Positions 38,865 through 51,849 of a DNA stretch of 64,000 bases are shown piece after piece. Both the position numbers and the translations under genes were made by a program. The notes under the pieces are model-generated. The model did no database searches. It was given only the letters and a program-made list of their open reading frames with translations, and was not told where the DNA came from. Origin of the DNA: Nautilus pompilius. Its lineage: Eukaryota > Mollusca > Cephalopoda > Nautilida > Nautilidae. The DNA is taken from assembly GCA_018389105.1 (NCBI GenBank), contig JACATO010000317.1:2761001-2825000 (forward strand), read 5' to 3'. Each line of letters starts with the position of its first letter. The stretch's first letter is position 1.

Positions 38865-39840
38865 GGCATTGAGCCCCACGCCCTATATGGAGCATGACAC
38901 CTTGTTTTCATGCTTCAATACAGGTTTTCAGTGTATGACTGCGAAATGTTTTCTAAATGTTCTGTACCACCTTCTGCAGTTCATCCGTTTTTTGGTTACT
39001 TTTTTACTTTCTTAGCAGCCATATCATATATGATCCTATATAGCCTCAATGATTCCACTATATAGGCCAAAGCACCTTTGCGAGAATTCCATCTGTTCAT
39101 TACTTTCCAAATAGATTTTCACCACAATGGTTGTATGCTTCAGATCATTGACATATTGGAAAAGCATTGCCGCCCAATGAACTGTCTTCCTGAAGTAAAG
39201 GAATGGTGTGTAGGAACCTATCTGTATCTGTTAGCAGAGAGGATATCCTCGAGTAAATACAAATCTTCGACACAGTTGATATTCAACTTCACACTTGTAT
39301 TAACCCACTCCAATCCTTTAATATATCTGCTGTACATCGACTTTCATACCACTCCCAGGTCCGCCTTGTAAGAAAACTACCATTGATTATTACCGAACAC
39401 TTCAAAGTTTGATTCATCTGCTAACAACACCTTCCATGTTTGGTCACTTATTTCTCTTCCATTTTTGTTGTCCATTTCAGCCTAGGCGTTTGGTTTACTC
39501 TCCTCGGCAAAGGTTTCCAGGCAGTTACACATCCACATACACGACCGCCTCGTGTTAACGTGTATCTTACCGTTCTCGAAGAGGTATTAACACGCACGCT
39601 TGCAGCTGGGGTATTGGCACGACTTCCACTGACTTGTCGCCTGTCACTATGGAAAGATACTTAGTATTACTTTTGGAGAGTTTGAGTTCTCTCCCTTGAC
39701 CGGCTCTATTTCCAACAATACCAGTTTTGTGTACCCTCTCAAACTCTTGCATACACTCCTCCCGAAGCATGAAATTGGTCTGTGATCTGTCCCACGGTGT
39801 AGTCTTCACTAGCTAAGAATTTCAATTAAACGCGTTTGTC
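38865..39840 (-). pseudogene. Decayed Tc1-like transposase, copy 1
   Basis: The minus strand reads RELKLSKSNTKYLSIVT near 39700-39650 (N-terminal DNA-binding region), a KPLPRR-type basic stretch near 39520, LKWTTK near 39470, and VLLADESNFEVFGNNQW at about 39425-39380, which contains the first catalytic aspartate. A TAG follows directly after NNQW (39379-39377). Further similarity continues toward 38870. The copy is homologous to the element at 41.1-42.4 kb and lies in the same orientation. Terminal repeats were not found for this copy. Confidence 0.72.
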
Positions 39841-39845
39841 ACCTG

Positions 39846-40190
39846 ATGTTGAGATATTTCCTTTCCAGAAGCACAGTTTTCACCGCATATTCACCACAAC
39901 AAAGATATTGCTGCTTTTACTCATACAGTCTATTTGCAGGTGTGGTGCCTGATGGATGCATGCACAACAACCAATCAGTCCACTGTATCGGCACATTGCT
40001 CATTTTTAGACAGAGATGCGATCAATCTAACTATTCATCACGGGATTCATTTGTACCGATGCCTAGAGAAACCAACCATCATAAGGCAGCGTATTGCGGA
40101 GTTTGTCCGTCAGGAAACGCATCCGGTCCTTCGCCACGCGGGGCTCTGCACTTCCGATTTGGCATGAAATTCCTTACTGGAAGTTCTGAT
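39846..40190. other. Unassigned open frames next to the Tc1-like copy
   Basis: Plus-strand frames of 116 and 77 codons overlap here (39846-40196 and 39934-40167). Neither shows a domain I recognise. The region may be flanking transposon DNA. Confidence 0.35.
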
Positions 40191-40194
40191 TTTT

Positions 40195-40335
40195 AAGTGT
40201 GGGAGGAAACTCAAAGGAACGAGGAGAAGCAATACCTGGGTAGACAGCCATCTCTAGCCGGTCTTCTGCGACAGTCGGAACCCAGGCCCAGCGCCTCGGT
40301 ATCCCAGTAGTCCACGCCCCACCGTCCAGCCGTTC
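40195..40335 (-). mobile_element. SINE fragment, minus strand
   Basis: Read on the minus strand, the segment contains GGGCCTGGGTTCCGACTG (B-box-like), CTTCTCCTCGTTC and GAGTTTCCTCCCACACTTAA, matching the order in the 36.06-kb SINE. Confidence 0.65.
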
Positions 40336-41124
40336 GACTTCCTTTGTTTTACGATCCTTTTCTCGAAAATGTCGGAAGCTAGCACATCGAGTGTTATTTT
40401 TCTCAGTTTTTGTTTCTCTTTGTCTGACCTGTTACTCCACTTTGACAAGTCTGGTTTGCCGAACTGCTGCTTCAGGAATACTCACAAATATTTGACGCCC
40501 AGTGATTCTTCTAGCGCCCAACCAAGAAGCAATGCTGCGACAGACTTTCTGCCTCGAGGCTCGTGTGTATCCCACAGCCAGGCTTCTTTTAGGTAACAAA
40601 AATCAGATACTCGCAAACAAAGTAACAATGTTATAGAGTAATTCTAGACACGCTAAATGCCAATTAGTACGGCAGATTTTGCGTGACACTTGATTGGCTG
40701 TGCTGCGGGTTGATTAGTAATCAATATCAGTGCATCATTGAGTGAACTGGTAAATCTTTCCGCTTAGGCCTGTTTCGCACCCTGTTGAACGCCACCTGAA
40801 GAAGCGCAGCTGGAATGTTTAAATTGGAGTGGTATTCTAATGCAATTAATCGTGAAACCCTAAAATTACTGCGCTTCCTTCCAGGAAAAATCTTCAGACT
40901 ATAATATGTTCATCTAAATGACGATGTTTCACAATCATCAAGTGATTGAAACGCACATGAAAACTTTTAGCTTCTTTGATACTTTTCATGTGTAAATTAT
41001 TTAACTATTTCTTTTCATTTTTGTAGTGAGCTAAAGTGGCTTTTCTTTGATATTTTTAAACATCCCGATAACTTATTCCCTCTATAATAAATTTTTTAAA
41101 AAAAAAATTTTAAGTTTATAAATG
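40336..41124. other. Unassigned non-coding DNA
   Basis: Nothing recognised apart from short open frames. Confidence 0.5.
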
Positions 41125-41126
41125 TA

Positions 41127-42355
41127 CAGTATTGGAAATAATTATGGAAACACACACAGGGTAGGCACAAATAATAAGTAATTGTAACCAAGAGACTGTA
41201 TAATACATATACAACGAATTGTTACAGAAATGTGCAGAAACAAAATGATTACGTTGTACAGTGCATTAGTATTTGGTAAGTGAACCCTTTACCTTATATA
41301 GAGCAGGACACCTTACTTTCATGCACCTATACAGGTTGTCAATGTAAGACTGTCGTGCTGTTCCAAATATCCAGCAACACTGTTATTTGGATTTTGTCAG
41401 TTGCCATAAAACACCATCTTGCGTCATTGATGTTCACATCAGGACTTTGTGCAGGTCAGAGTATCTTTGTGAGTGCTCCATCAGCCTCCGTCCTTTACAG
41501 GTAGGTTTCCACTAAATTGGCTGCAGGCTCGGGGTTACTTTCATGTTGCTAGATGGCATCTTCGCCCGATAAAATGTCTTCCAGAAAGAATGGTATGATT
41601 GCTAAAAATCTGTGCTTGTCAGTAGTTAAGATATCTTCGATTTTATGCAAATCTCCGACACATTTGGTTGATATGCAGCTTCCACAGTTGCATTAATCCC
41701 ATCTATGCTTTCTGTAACTGTTGTACATTGACTATTGGCTGTTATACTGTTCCCCGATCCGCACTAACAAACTACCATTGGTTACTGACAAGCAGTTCGA
41801 ACTTTGATTCGTCTATAAAGACCACCTTCTACCAGATTTGTTTATCACATTATTTCACTTCCCCTGTCCATTTCATCTTTGCTGTTTGTTTGCTGCTCCT
41901 TAGCAACGTTATTCAGGCAGCTACACCTTTACTGAGATCACTTCGTTAATATGTATATCATCGTTCTTGAAGAACATTAGCATTCATATTTGCAACTAAG
42001 CCATTCACAAGATTTCTACTGGTTCGTCAACTACTACGTAAAGAACATATTCCGAAATGCTTAACATCAATTTTAAAAAATCTGGAAACGTGTTTTTTGT
42101 CAACAGTACCGATTTAGCGTATGTTCCTCGGTTTTGCATACATCATCTTCTGAGACCAAATCGAACCGCAGTCTGCCGTATAGAGTAACTTTCAGTAGCT
42201 GAATCTTTGATTCGTATGCATTTGAGATGTGATATTTTTTTCCCCAGGAACCATAGTATTCATCACACTACAATGATATTACCACCTGTACTTTTATATT
42301 AGATTTTAGATAGTCTTTCTACAAATGTGTTTCTTTTTAATTGCTTGCAGTATTC
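41127..42355 (-). mobile_element. Decayed Tc1-like element, copy 2
   Basis: The left end CAGTATTGGAAATAATTATG at 41127 is preceded by TA. A diverged inverted counterpart (TGTGTTTCTTTTTAATTGCT and onward) lies at 42326-42355, giving a typical 1.23-kb Tc1 length. On the minus strand the transposase reads VVFIDESKFELLVSNQW at about 41825-41775, with the first catalytic aspartate. A TAG follows at 41774-41772, the same position as in copy 1. Additional stops break the frame. Right after the right end, at 42348-42373, there is also a direct-orientation copy of the terminal motif (CAGTATTCGAAAATAATTAA). Confidence 0.72.
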
Positions 42356-42375
42356 GAAAATAATTAAAGAAACAA

Positions 42376-42970
42376 CGAAAAAAACGGGGGGGGGAATGTG
42401 ACTAACACGTGACAATCGCATCTTGCGTGTAAAAGTGAAACTCTCCATAGTACAGTCACGTGTTGATATAGTGCACTTTAATTGGTTCAGTAAATCGCAT
42501 CATTACACTCTACACTCCATCGTTTTTATTCCTAAATCTATCTATGCATATTATTTTACACAAAATTACCACAAAAATATTTGTGATTTAAGGGGAGAAT
42601 TTATTGTTTACTTGCTAAGAAAACTTTTTTTAAAAAAAAAGCTTACTATTTAATTTAGGTTTTGTGATTCTATATGTATAAAAAATATATCAATATGTCG
42701 TATTAACGTTATACAATAAAGTCAAAGTTTGCAAATGTGATACTTGGTTGCTATCGCTCTCGTAAAAAAGGGGTAGTGCCAAACAAAATCCGCCTTCACT
42801 CTTTCTCTGCTGACCGTAATAAATCGTTCTTGAAGGGGGCACTGTTTAATATTTTCCATATTTAACTCCGCGTAAATGTCACGCGGAAAATGGTTATTTT
42901 GGACCTTTTGTGATGACTCTTAAAAAACAAATAATGATAAATTTTCACTTTTTGTAAGGTGAGACAGACA
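42376..42970. other. Unassigned non-coding DNA
   Basis: A G-run lies near 42387. No gene or RNA recognised. Confidence 0.5.
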
Positions 42971-43030
42971 GGTGTGTGTTTGTGTGTGTGTTTGTGTGTG
43001 TGTGTGTTTGTGTGTGTGTTTGTGTGTGTG
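42971..43030. repeat. (TG)n/(TTTG) microsatellite
   Basis: TG dinucleotides with periodic TTTG interruptions. The Cys-Val and Thr-His repeat frames on the two strands are artefacts. Confidence 0.93.
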
Positions 43031-45601
43031 CTTCCAGGTCCGCCGGCTGCATTCAGCAACTTGAACAGTCAACACAAAAAGATATACACATCTTGTTCGC
43101 TACGTAACAAAGGCCATCGGACTTCATCTTCATCATCTGAGGTAAGAAAGGTCTCTTAGGCCCGACGATGACCCCATTTTTTATCATAGTAAATGTTCCA
43201 TAAAGGTTTCCTTTTAGCCTCACAATGATTGTGATTAAATGCATTCATCAATTTTTTCTATTATTTTGAAAACTCTGCTAATAAACAGACTCCTGTATCA
43301 GAAATGAGTCGCACGCAACCCCGTTAACTCGCAGGGTCTATTTGAAATAGAAGGGAGCACAGAAGAAGAAAAATAAACAGTTGCGTTAAACAAAATCCTA
43401 CACAGGAAATCGTAATCAAGCTCCAATAAAAGTTTTAAAAAATCCATTTCCACATTTGTTTAAATCGAATACAATTTATTTTTTTTTCACTTGAAACAAA
43501 ACAACGACAGCTGCAAGAAATAGATAGCAAACAAATATTTTAAGACAAGCTCAGGAAAAAAAATTTTTTTTCAAATAGTTAACTGCTCCTCTACGGACAT
43601 TGTGCGCATCAATTCCGCTAGGTGGCACTTATGAGTTAAATTACGCGCATGGACCGAGCAGCAGTAGTCAACCACAATAAATTACTAGTCAGATCTCGAT
43701 CTACTACCGAGCAAGATCGGCTCATTACAGAAGCTTGTGAGCTTAACTATTTTTTAGTTTCAGTGTAATAGGTTAATTTAGTTAGTTGCTACAAAGAGGC
43801 AAAGAGTCATCGTCACACACAAGCCACCCCACCCACCTGATTTTTTTAAAACCAAGCTTTCACTATCACCATCGAACAAATATAAAATTATTTTGCTAAC
43901 GAATTCTAGTATTTTAAAAAGTAAATAGGTAAAAGGGTTTTTCTTTGATGACGCTGAAAACCTTTAAATAATTTGGAAGCTTCTAGCAGATCTCGAGGAC
44001 AGAAAAGAAAATAGCGATGTTTATGATTCACCGAGTAATGGTTAACTACGTACTCAAATGAGTCTAGTCGACAAAATGCCAACTTTATCATTAATGACTT
44101 ACCTGCAGACTATCTTTACACGAAATGTATGTCCTTCCTATTTCATATTTAGTGTCACTTAAATTGCGGGTTGGCGCAAGCTTTCTTTGTTCTTTACGTC
44201 ATTGTTTAAGAGTGAAGTAAAATGATTTTTCGTCTTGTGTTTCCCAATTTAGACGGTAATCCTGACGTATGATGCTTTGTTTTGTCTATATTTAAAATTC
44301 CTTTAGTTGAAGTTCTTTTGTAAACGCGTTCCTTAGTAACGAAGATTTTAAAAAGACAACAAATAAAAAAACACCCTAACCCTAACGCCTCCTTTTGTGT
44401 AGCTTGAAAGTATTAAATTCATGTCATTAAGCAAACTTACGGGCTGCAAATAAACCTTACTATATCTTGTTTCTGTTAGTTCAACAGACATTCGGTAAAG
44501 CATTGCGTTATATTTTATCCTTCTATTGTGTTAATGATTAACTTTTCTATATGTGATAATCAGCAGATAATCATGGTCAACAAAGTGCACTTATGACTTT
44601 AGATTTACCGGGCTATCAATGCACACATCGTCACTATTGCTAGAAACGTCGCCTTCTTGAAAGTCAACATAATAGCGAAACTGAACTTTATACTAGATTT
44701 TCACTCGATGTATTTTTCTCAAAACTAACAGCTAAATTGACATGATATTACCTATAAAATTCTCACCCTCAAGAGAACCAATTATATCATTCTGCCAAAT
44801 CATGACGTATATGTTAACAGCATCATGAGATTTAAATTGGTTATTTTAAAAGTCAATATTGTGTCAAGCCTGGACATATTACAATACCACCACTCGTATG
44901 TTTCTTTAGACACCCACTCATTGCCCACTCTTTCCGGAAACTTGTTAGGCACATCAACTGGGAATACTTACATTTATTTACAAAATCAAATTCTTTTTTT
45001 TTTGTTTTTTTGGTGAAGCCAAGTTCTTTCGAAAAAATTATTTGCAACATAAAACTCTCTGTTTATTAAAATATAAAATAAGAATAATAGTAACTTATAA
45101 AACTTAATATTTTACATAAATCTCGTTATAATTTTAGCTGGTATCATTTGTTTAATAAAACGATTACAATGCTATTATAGTTTTAAAAGCATTTTGATTA
45201 CTTAGCTTTGAATGAAGGTAAATATATCTATGGCGTGGGAACATCTATCACGCGCCGTGCAAAACGCTGTTTTTCTGATTAATGGGTTGAATATCAAAGC
45301 AAAGCAAAGATAGGAAAATTTATAAGAGAAAGATATTTATTACACGAATTATAATATAAAACAAAGCAAAATAATATATTTAAGCGGAGTGTGTAAAATA
45401 TCAAGTGCAATTAAAGACTAATAGTTTTGTAAATCTTTTAAGACTATTATTATATGAAAGTAGTAAATCTAAATATTACTCAAAGTCGAAAGTTTGCATT
45501 AATGTACAATACGTCTATTTGAAGATCTCAAGTTTTAAAGCCATCAAATTATTTCATTTTTCATATCTCCAATGCTAAAAATAAAAACAACTAGCAAGAA
45601 C
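43031..45601. other. Unassigned non-coding DNA
   Basis: AT-rich. A short CCCTAACCCTAAC run near 44375 is too short to be an interstitial telomere. No gene is supported. Confidence 0.5.
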
Positions 45602-45652
45602 ATCAACATCATCATCATCATCATCAGCATCATCATCATCATCATCATCAAC
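45602..45652. repeat. (ATC)n microsatellite
   Basis: Trinucleotide array with one GCA interruption near 45626. Confidence 0.93.
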
Positions 45653-46085
45653 AATAAGAAAGATATCATAAATTGGTGGCTAAAATGATCAGAGTTTATA
45701 ATTATTTATTTTATAATTTTTTGTTATCAACTTAATTTTCGCTTAAATTTCATTTCAAACACATTTGACATCCAAAATTATCTTAGCATAATTCCATTCA
45801 TTCTTAATACCTGAATATGGTAATCACTATCGTAGCTGTTAAATTTACTTGTTTTTCGACAGAAAAATTATATATTCGAGATGTGATTTAAAAGAGATCT
45901 CAGAATGAATCCAGTGTGGCATTCCTATATCCGAACACTGTGTTAGTTGTGCTGACAAACAACTAGAAAAGTATTGCCAGTCACGTGTCATAATCAAAGC
46001 AGTCAAGATACACCACCCGTGATTGGCGCATTTCAAAATTCTAGACATAAACAAACAGTGAGCACTAGAAGTTAGAAAAAGCCAT

Positions 46086-47027
46086 CGAAACATGAAATGC
46101 CACAAGCGACGTTTTCGTGATAAGGCACCATCCCAGGCTACAATATTTGAATGGTTTTCTAGATTTAGAGACGATAGAACATTTTTTGAAAATGAATCAA
46201 TGACCTGTACGGCCAGCAAATTCACACATGGACGATTCCTTTGCTTGTGATTTGATTCGTGCAAATAGGTGAATAACTATTAGGGAAGTTATGAAGTTAA
46301 CATTTTCTATGGCATTTGTTGGGCAATCATTGCAGGAAGTTTAGTAATTTGACGTGTCCGCCAAGTTTGTTCTACGCCTTCTTACTGAAGAACAGAAATA
46401 GAATTGCATTTGTGTACCAGGATCTTAAAGAAAAATAGCGAGTGATCCGGAGTTTCTTTATTATATCATAACAGGTGATGAAACTTTGCAGAAGCCAAGC
46501 TTCAGTCCTCCATGTGGAAGATACAATCATCGCCCATACCAAAGAAAACAAGACAGGTGAAGTTAAAAGTAAAGACATGAAGAGTTAATGCTCCATGAAT
46601 TTATTCTAAAGGTCAGTCAGTGAACCAGGCATTCTACATAACCGTTTTTGCGACGCCTACTCGAAGTAGTTGGCAGACGACAGCCAGGAAAATACAAATT
46701 CTAAACGTCGATAAAACATTATAAGAATGCAACTGCACACCTGCCACTCTTTCTGTGCCAGGTTTTAGCGAAACAATGCATTCCATTAACTGCACATCCG
46801 ACATATTCACTGGATAAGTAATTCTTTTCTCTTTCCAGAACTAAAGTGTGGCCCGAAAGGAAGGTGATTGGATTATATGCCTATTATTAGTGCAAATACG
46901 GAGGCGACATTATACCAGATTCCAAAAAAAGGATACAAAAGGTCCTTCCAAAAATTGAGAATCGCCTTAATATGTTTGTTGTGCGTGGAAGATGACTACC
47001 TTGAAGGGACACTTGTTAATAGTTAGT
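46086..47027 (+). pseudogene. Decayed mariner transposase
   Basis: Plus-strand pieces in the correct order are RDKAPSQATIFEWFSRFRDD at about 46115-46175 (N-terminal helix-turn-helix region), ITGDET at 46468-46485 (first catalytic aspartate), SSMWKIQSSPIPKKTRQVKL at about 46505-46565 and GQSVNQAFYI at about 46611-46640. C-terminal residues run toward 47025. Many stops and frame changes intervene. The second and third catalytic aspartates are not clearly preserved. Terminal repeats were not identified. Confidence 0.8.
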
Positions 47028-47883
47028 GTCGTGATATTACCACAATGAATTCAGTCTGAAAACCTTTTGATCATAATTCATATATATAAACCTGATGTCC
47101 AGATTTTTGATATATTAAATGCTTTTTTTTTAATTTACGCTAAGGTATTTATTAGAAGATACGGACATTTAGCTCGCTGATAAAACAGGATAGCTCACTT
47201 TTTTTAGCTGATTATCGCACGTTCCCTGGAGTCAGCTCCAGCTAGTGGGTATATAACCGTCACTGCTGCTTTATTCGGCCTCCAACCATTGCATACTCCA
47301 CTATTGGTTCCAAAGCGTTACTGACGTCTGCATGTTGCTGCGCAGATGAACTGGAAGTAAGCGCGTCAATTATTCGCTGGCTCTGTTCGTGATTGTACCT
47401 GCTGTAGCCCCCGCAAAGACGAGACAAAAGCGGTAAGGATGATGAAAAACAGTGCAACGTTTAGAAATAATACCGTTCACATATTTACTAAATATCATCT
47501 TTATCAGTAAACGTAAATTGCTACAGAACTGGCTTTAATGTTGGGTCTTTTAGGAAAAAAAGAAGAAAACATTTCAGCGGTGCATTTATTAGTAAATGAT
47601 ATTAACAGCCAATATTTTACACAGCAGTGTTGTCTTTCCGATAAATATTTAGGCTTTTCTCTGTATACAAGTTAACGAGTACTGGTAAAGCGGATATCTC
47701 CAGATGTACCAGTTCTTTGCCAATATTTACACATTCGGCTTTAATCATTTATCGTCGCAGCCAATTACTGACAAACATGGCTTCCATCTTATTTACTAAA
47801 TAAAATTAAAGGTGATTTTTTAATCTAAATCACCATTGCAGAGGTTTTAAAAGATTTAAAATGAAAAATGTTGTTTTTAAATA
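47028..47883. other. Unassigned DNA
   Basis: A 65-codon minus-strand frame at 47457-47260 has balanced composition (it ends EPIVEYAMVGGRIKQQ) but no recognised domain. Otherwise nothing. Confidence 0.4.
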
Positions 47884-47908
47884 ATAATATAATAATAATA
47901 ATAATAAC

Positions 47909-47951
<43 letters not shown>

Positions 47952-47986
47952 TAATAATAATAATATAATAATAATAATAATAATCA
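47884..47986. repeat. (AAT)n microsatellite with ATAAT slips
   Basis: AAT array with one AAC unit and several ATAAT phase slips. Confidence 0.95.
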
Positions 47987-49270
47987 ATTACTATTTTATT
48001 TTTAATGAAATAATTAAAATTTTAAACAAATATTCCATGTGTATTAAATAATTAAAAAAAAAATTAGCAGATATTTATACGTAATTTTAACAAAAATCAC
48101 AACGATCAAAGCGATGGCATAAAACAATTGTCGCTCTTGTGGTTGACCTTCCTTGGTGACCGAAGACGTTGTTGCCGCCGACATCAGGACTCGCGCATGA
48201 ATTTTTCATGGTGAGGATGGCTCACGTTATCCATCCATCCGCACCCTCTCGCTTCCCTTGCTCCAGTGACACGCCAAAGAAAAAGAGAAGAAGGAACAAT
48301 TACAACAGTAAATGAATGAACAGAATGTTTCGAACTATAGTTCATCTTCAACTGAGCAAAACAACTGAGGCTCTCAGAAATGCAGAGTTTAGTGCCGCGG
48401 GTTTTTTTTGTAGAGCCGGAGAGAAGAAATTAACAATAATGCAAATTAGTCTTCTGTTAATTTTCCTGAAGAAATTTTTTTATTACTAACTCAACTCTGG
48501 CAGCATCGTTTCCCCCACCATCTGTTGTCTTTCCCAATAATGCACGCACATTTTTTTTTATTACAACTTGTCCCAGACAGCTGCTGGTGGGACCGAGGCC
48601 CCTCTAAGACCATGGTTCAGAATGTCTCCCACTGTCTGCGGCACTACCTCGTGACTGTTTTCTTGTTAAATAAATTAAAAATTGCCTACGGACAAAGTTG
48701 CCCGATTAACATTATTCACATCGCCGGAAAGCAGTAAAATCGCATATGATAGATCGAAAGTAGATGTACTTTTATTTTATGTTTTAAAAGCTGCAGGCGA
48801 ATTTTAAAATCAGAAAAGTTACCTTTAACTTTGTAATGCAACATCCCCGATATAGCGAGGTGCGACTTAAAGACCATCATCTCACCATTACGCACTTTCC
48901 CGTTATTTATTTAAAAAAAAAAAAAACCTTTCAAGATTTTCTTTTTTTCCCCCTTTTAATTTCTTTATTGAACTTCCTTTTATCCGCACGTTTCAGCAGC
49001 TTTCTGATGCCTCCAAGACAAGTTTAATCCCTTCCCTTTGTCTCTTGCCGCTTCCGCCGTGGTAATGACGGCGAAGCCTCGGTTTCGATCGACGCCGAAA
49101 ATAGCCAGTGGCGACTTCGTGCGTCTCACGCGCTGACCCTACAGCCCCACTAACGAGCTTCCAGGCGTCTTTACTGACTAAGAACGATTGAAAGGCAACG
49201 TCTTTGTCTGCTATAGTTTACATTAAATGTAAGAGAAAAAAAATTTTTTTTTTCAATGAAATAACCAAAG
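47987..49270. other. Unassigned DNA, partly GC-richer
   Basis: The blocks 48.1-48.75 kb and 48.95-49.2 kb have balanced composition and no coding signal. They may be regulatory or conserved non-coding DNA flanking the minisatellite. Confidence 0.35.
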
Positions 49271-49272
49271 TG

Positions 49273-49814
49273 GGAGAGAGAGAGAGAGAGAGAGAGATGA
49301 CGTCAGTACAGAGAGAGAGACAGAGAGAGAGAGAGATGACGTCAGTACAGAGAGAGAGGGGGAGAGAGAGAGAGATGACGTCAGTACAGAGAGAGAGGGG
49401 GAGAGAGAGAAGATGACGTCAGTACAGAGAGAGAGACAGAGAGAGAGAGAGATGACGTCAGTACAGAGGAGAGGGGGAGAAGAGAGAGATGACGTCAGAC
49501 GAGAGGGGAGATGACGTCAGTACAGAGAGAGAGAGATGACGTCAGTCAGAGAGGGAGAGATGACGTCAGTACAGAGAGAGAGGGGGAGAGAGAGAGAGAT
49601 GACGTCAGTACAGAGAGAGAGACAGAGAGCGAGGGAGGGAGAGAGAGAGATGACGTCAGTACAGAGAGAGAGACAGAGAGAGAGAGAGATGACGTCAGTA
49701 CAGAGAGAGAGGGGGAGAGAGCGAGAGATGACGTCAGTACAGAGAGAGAGACAGAGAGAGAGAGATGACGTCAGTACAGGAGAGAGAGAGAGAGAGAGAG
49801 AAGAGAGAGAGAGG

Positions 49815-49854
<40 letters not shown>

Positions 49855-50395
49855 GTCAGTACAGCGAGAGAGAGAGAGAGAGAGAGAGAGCGAGGAGACG
49901 TCAGTACAGAGAGAGAGCTGACGTCAGTACAGATAGAGAGATGACGTCAGTACGAGAGGGAGAGATGACGTCAGTACAGAGACGAGCGGGGAGAGAGAGA
50001 GAGATGACGTCAGTACAGAGAGAGAGACAGAGAGAGAGGGAGGGAGAGAGAGAGATGACGTCAGTACAGAGGAGAGGAAGCGGAGAGAGAGAGATGACGT
50101 CAGTACAGAGAGAGAGGGGAGCTAGAGAGAGATGACGTCAGTAAGAGAGAGCGACAGAGAGAGAGAGATGACGTCAGTACAGAGAGAGGAGAGAGAGAGA
50201 GAGAGGAGAACGAGAGAGAGAGAGAGAGAGCGAGATGACGTCAGTACAGAGAGAGAGAGAGAGAGAGAGCGGAGAGAGAGAGAGAGAGCGAGAGATGGAC
50301 GGTCAGTACAGAGAGAGAGAGAGAAGAGATGACGTCAGTACAGCGAGAGAGAGAGAGCGAGAGAGAGAACAGAGAGCGAGAGAGAGAGCACCGAG
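49273..50395. repeat. CRE-containing minisatellite, about 27 units
   Basis: Units of roughly 35-50 bp consist of TGACGTCAGTACAGAGAGAG followed by variable GA-rich filler. Two filler types alternate: one containing GACAGAGAG and one containing AGGGGGAGAG. By eye I count about 25 exact TGACGTCA palindromes plus two altered ones (GAGACGTCA near 49897 and ATGGACGGTCA near 50297). TGACGTCA is the canonical CREB/ATF full site. The array reads as Met-Thr-Ser-Val-Gln-Arg-Glu repeats in some frames; these are artefacts. Confidence 0.97.
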
Positions 50396-51845
50396 GGAAC
50401 GCGTTCCGGACTTGTAATTCAATTCTCTGCTTGTAGGAGATGGAAATTAGCGTGCTTCACTGTGTCGGCTCACCGTTTATTTATCAGCGCAGGTCAGCGT
50501 CAGCCCGACAGAATAAGGTTGCTTCATTACCGTCCAAACGGGCCGAGAATCCTAAAATTCCTCCATGGAGCTTCATTCCGTGACGCATTGATTCCTTTCG
50601 GGATTTTCAGCAGGAACGTATCGCCATACATTTGACGGAGTGTTTATCTCTGTTCTTAATCAACCATGACGACGACAGAGGACAAGGCTCGTTTTCCCCG
50701 GTCTCCCCCACGCAGGCGAAGAGAGAATACCAATAAGACCTTTAACGGCTAAACGACTCCGAGGTAAAACGCTGTCTGCGATGTACACATTTCGGTCTGA
50801 TTTAGATCGCTTGTACTAGATTCCATTAATTTATTAAATAAAAGCTGGCACTTTAGTTTCCGCCACTACCTTAGAAACAAACGGAAACTTCTCTTAGACG
50901 CGTTATTTATCGGCGGTAAAACTTAACCGGGTATTTCTCGCCCATTAGTAGAAAAAAAAATATTTTTTTTTTAACTTCAGCTTTCGACAAAACTTTTAAC
51001 TTTAATTCTAGCTAACGTTAAGAAAAAAAATAGAAAGTCCAAATGATGGTGTGGCTTAAAGCGGCATACCACTCGACAAACAAAAAGAAAAAGCATCTTT
51101 AATGTGCCAGAAACGTTTTATTAAAGTTTGAATATTCACCAAAGTTTGTGGGTGTTTGGTCGTCTTCATTGTTGCCAGGTCGCAAAAACTAATTCGGTAA
51201 TCCAACAAGATGTATATCTCATGCTTTGCTGTCGACCTCTTGGCGAGGGACGCGCATAATTCTCTAAAAATGCCGTCGACAAATCTGTTTAGTCGCTAGG
51301 GCTGGGAGGTTTCCTTTTTTTGTGAACAAATTATTTGGTAATGACACGGGCACGCTAACAGCACACATTATTAAGAAAAAAAGCACCTGCTTTATTAGTT
51401 ACTCGACATGGTTATCAATCTTAGCAGAACCTAGAGCAAGAGCCACCTGTAATCCATGTTTAATGAGTGGGTAAGAATTAAATACTATTTTTATATGCTG
51501 CCATGGAGGCTAGTATGACATATACTAAATGGTATGGAAAAATCCCACAAAGATAAGATCTTTTTATTTGTATGCTTACTTATTAAAAACTAAGTATACA
51601 TGATTTTTATTTTATTCAGTGTATTTCGTCACCAATAGAGTTGGTTTGTTAGTATTTTCGGTATCCATTGTTAATATGAATTTGTAAGTATATAAGCATT
51701 ACAACTCTGAAGATGCTTCCAAAAGATTACAAAAAAGAAGTTGCTTTGTTTTTTTAAGAATTAGTTTGTGATAAAAATAGAGTAGCAATAATACTTTGTG
51801 TAATATTTATGTTTCTGTGTAAGCGTGAAACTATTAGCAAGCCAA
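50396..51845. other. Unassigned DNA with a GC-balanced, possibly constrained block
   Basis: About 50.42-50.85 kb is repeat-free and of balanced composition, without an open frame of note. It could be conserved regulatory DNA. The remainder is AT-rich with nothing recognised. Confidence 0.35.
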
Positions 51846-51849
51846 CGTG

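Noticed and set aside
44370-44390. Interstitial telomeric repeat (CCCTAA)
   Set aside because: Only two units, which is within chance expectation.
49273-50395. Regular short repeats resembling a CRISPR array
   Set aside because: The spacers are low-complexity GA filler, not unique sequences, and the genome is eukaryotic.
49204-50417. Long frames encoding Met-Thr-Ser-Val-Gln-Arg-Glu repeats
   Set aside because: They are direct translations of the CRE/GA minisatellite, with frame changes at every irregular unit. There is no evidence of a protein.
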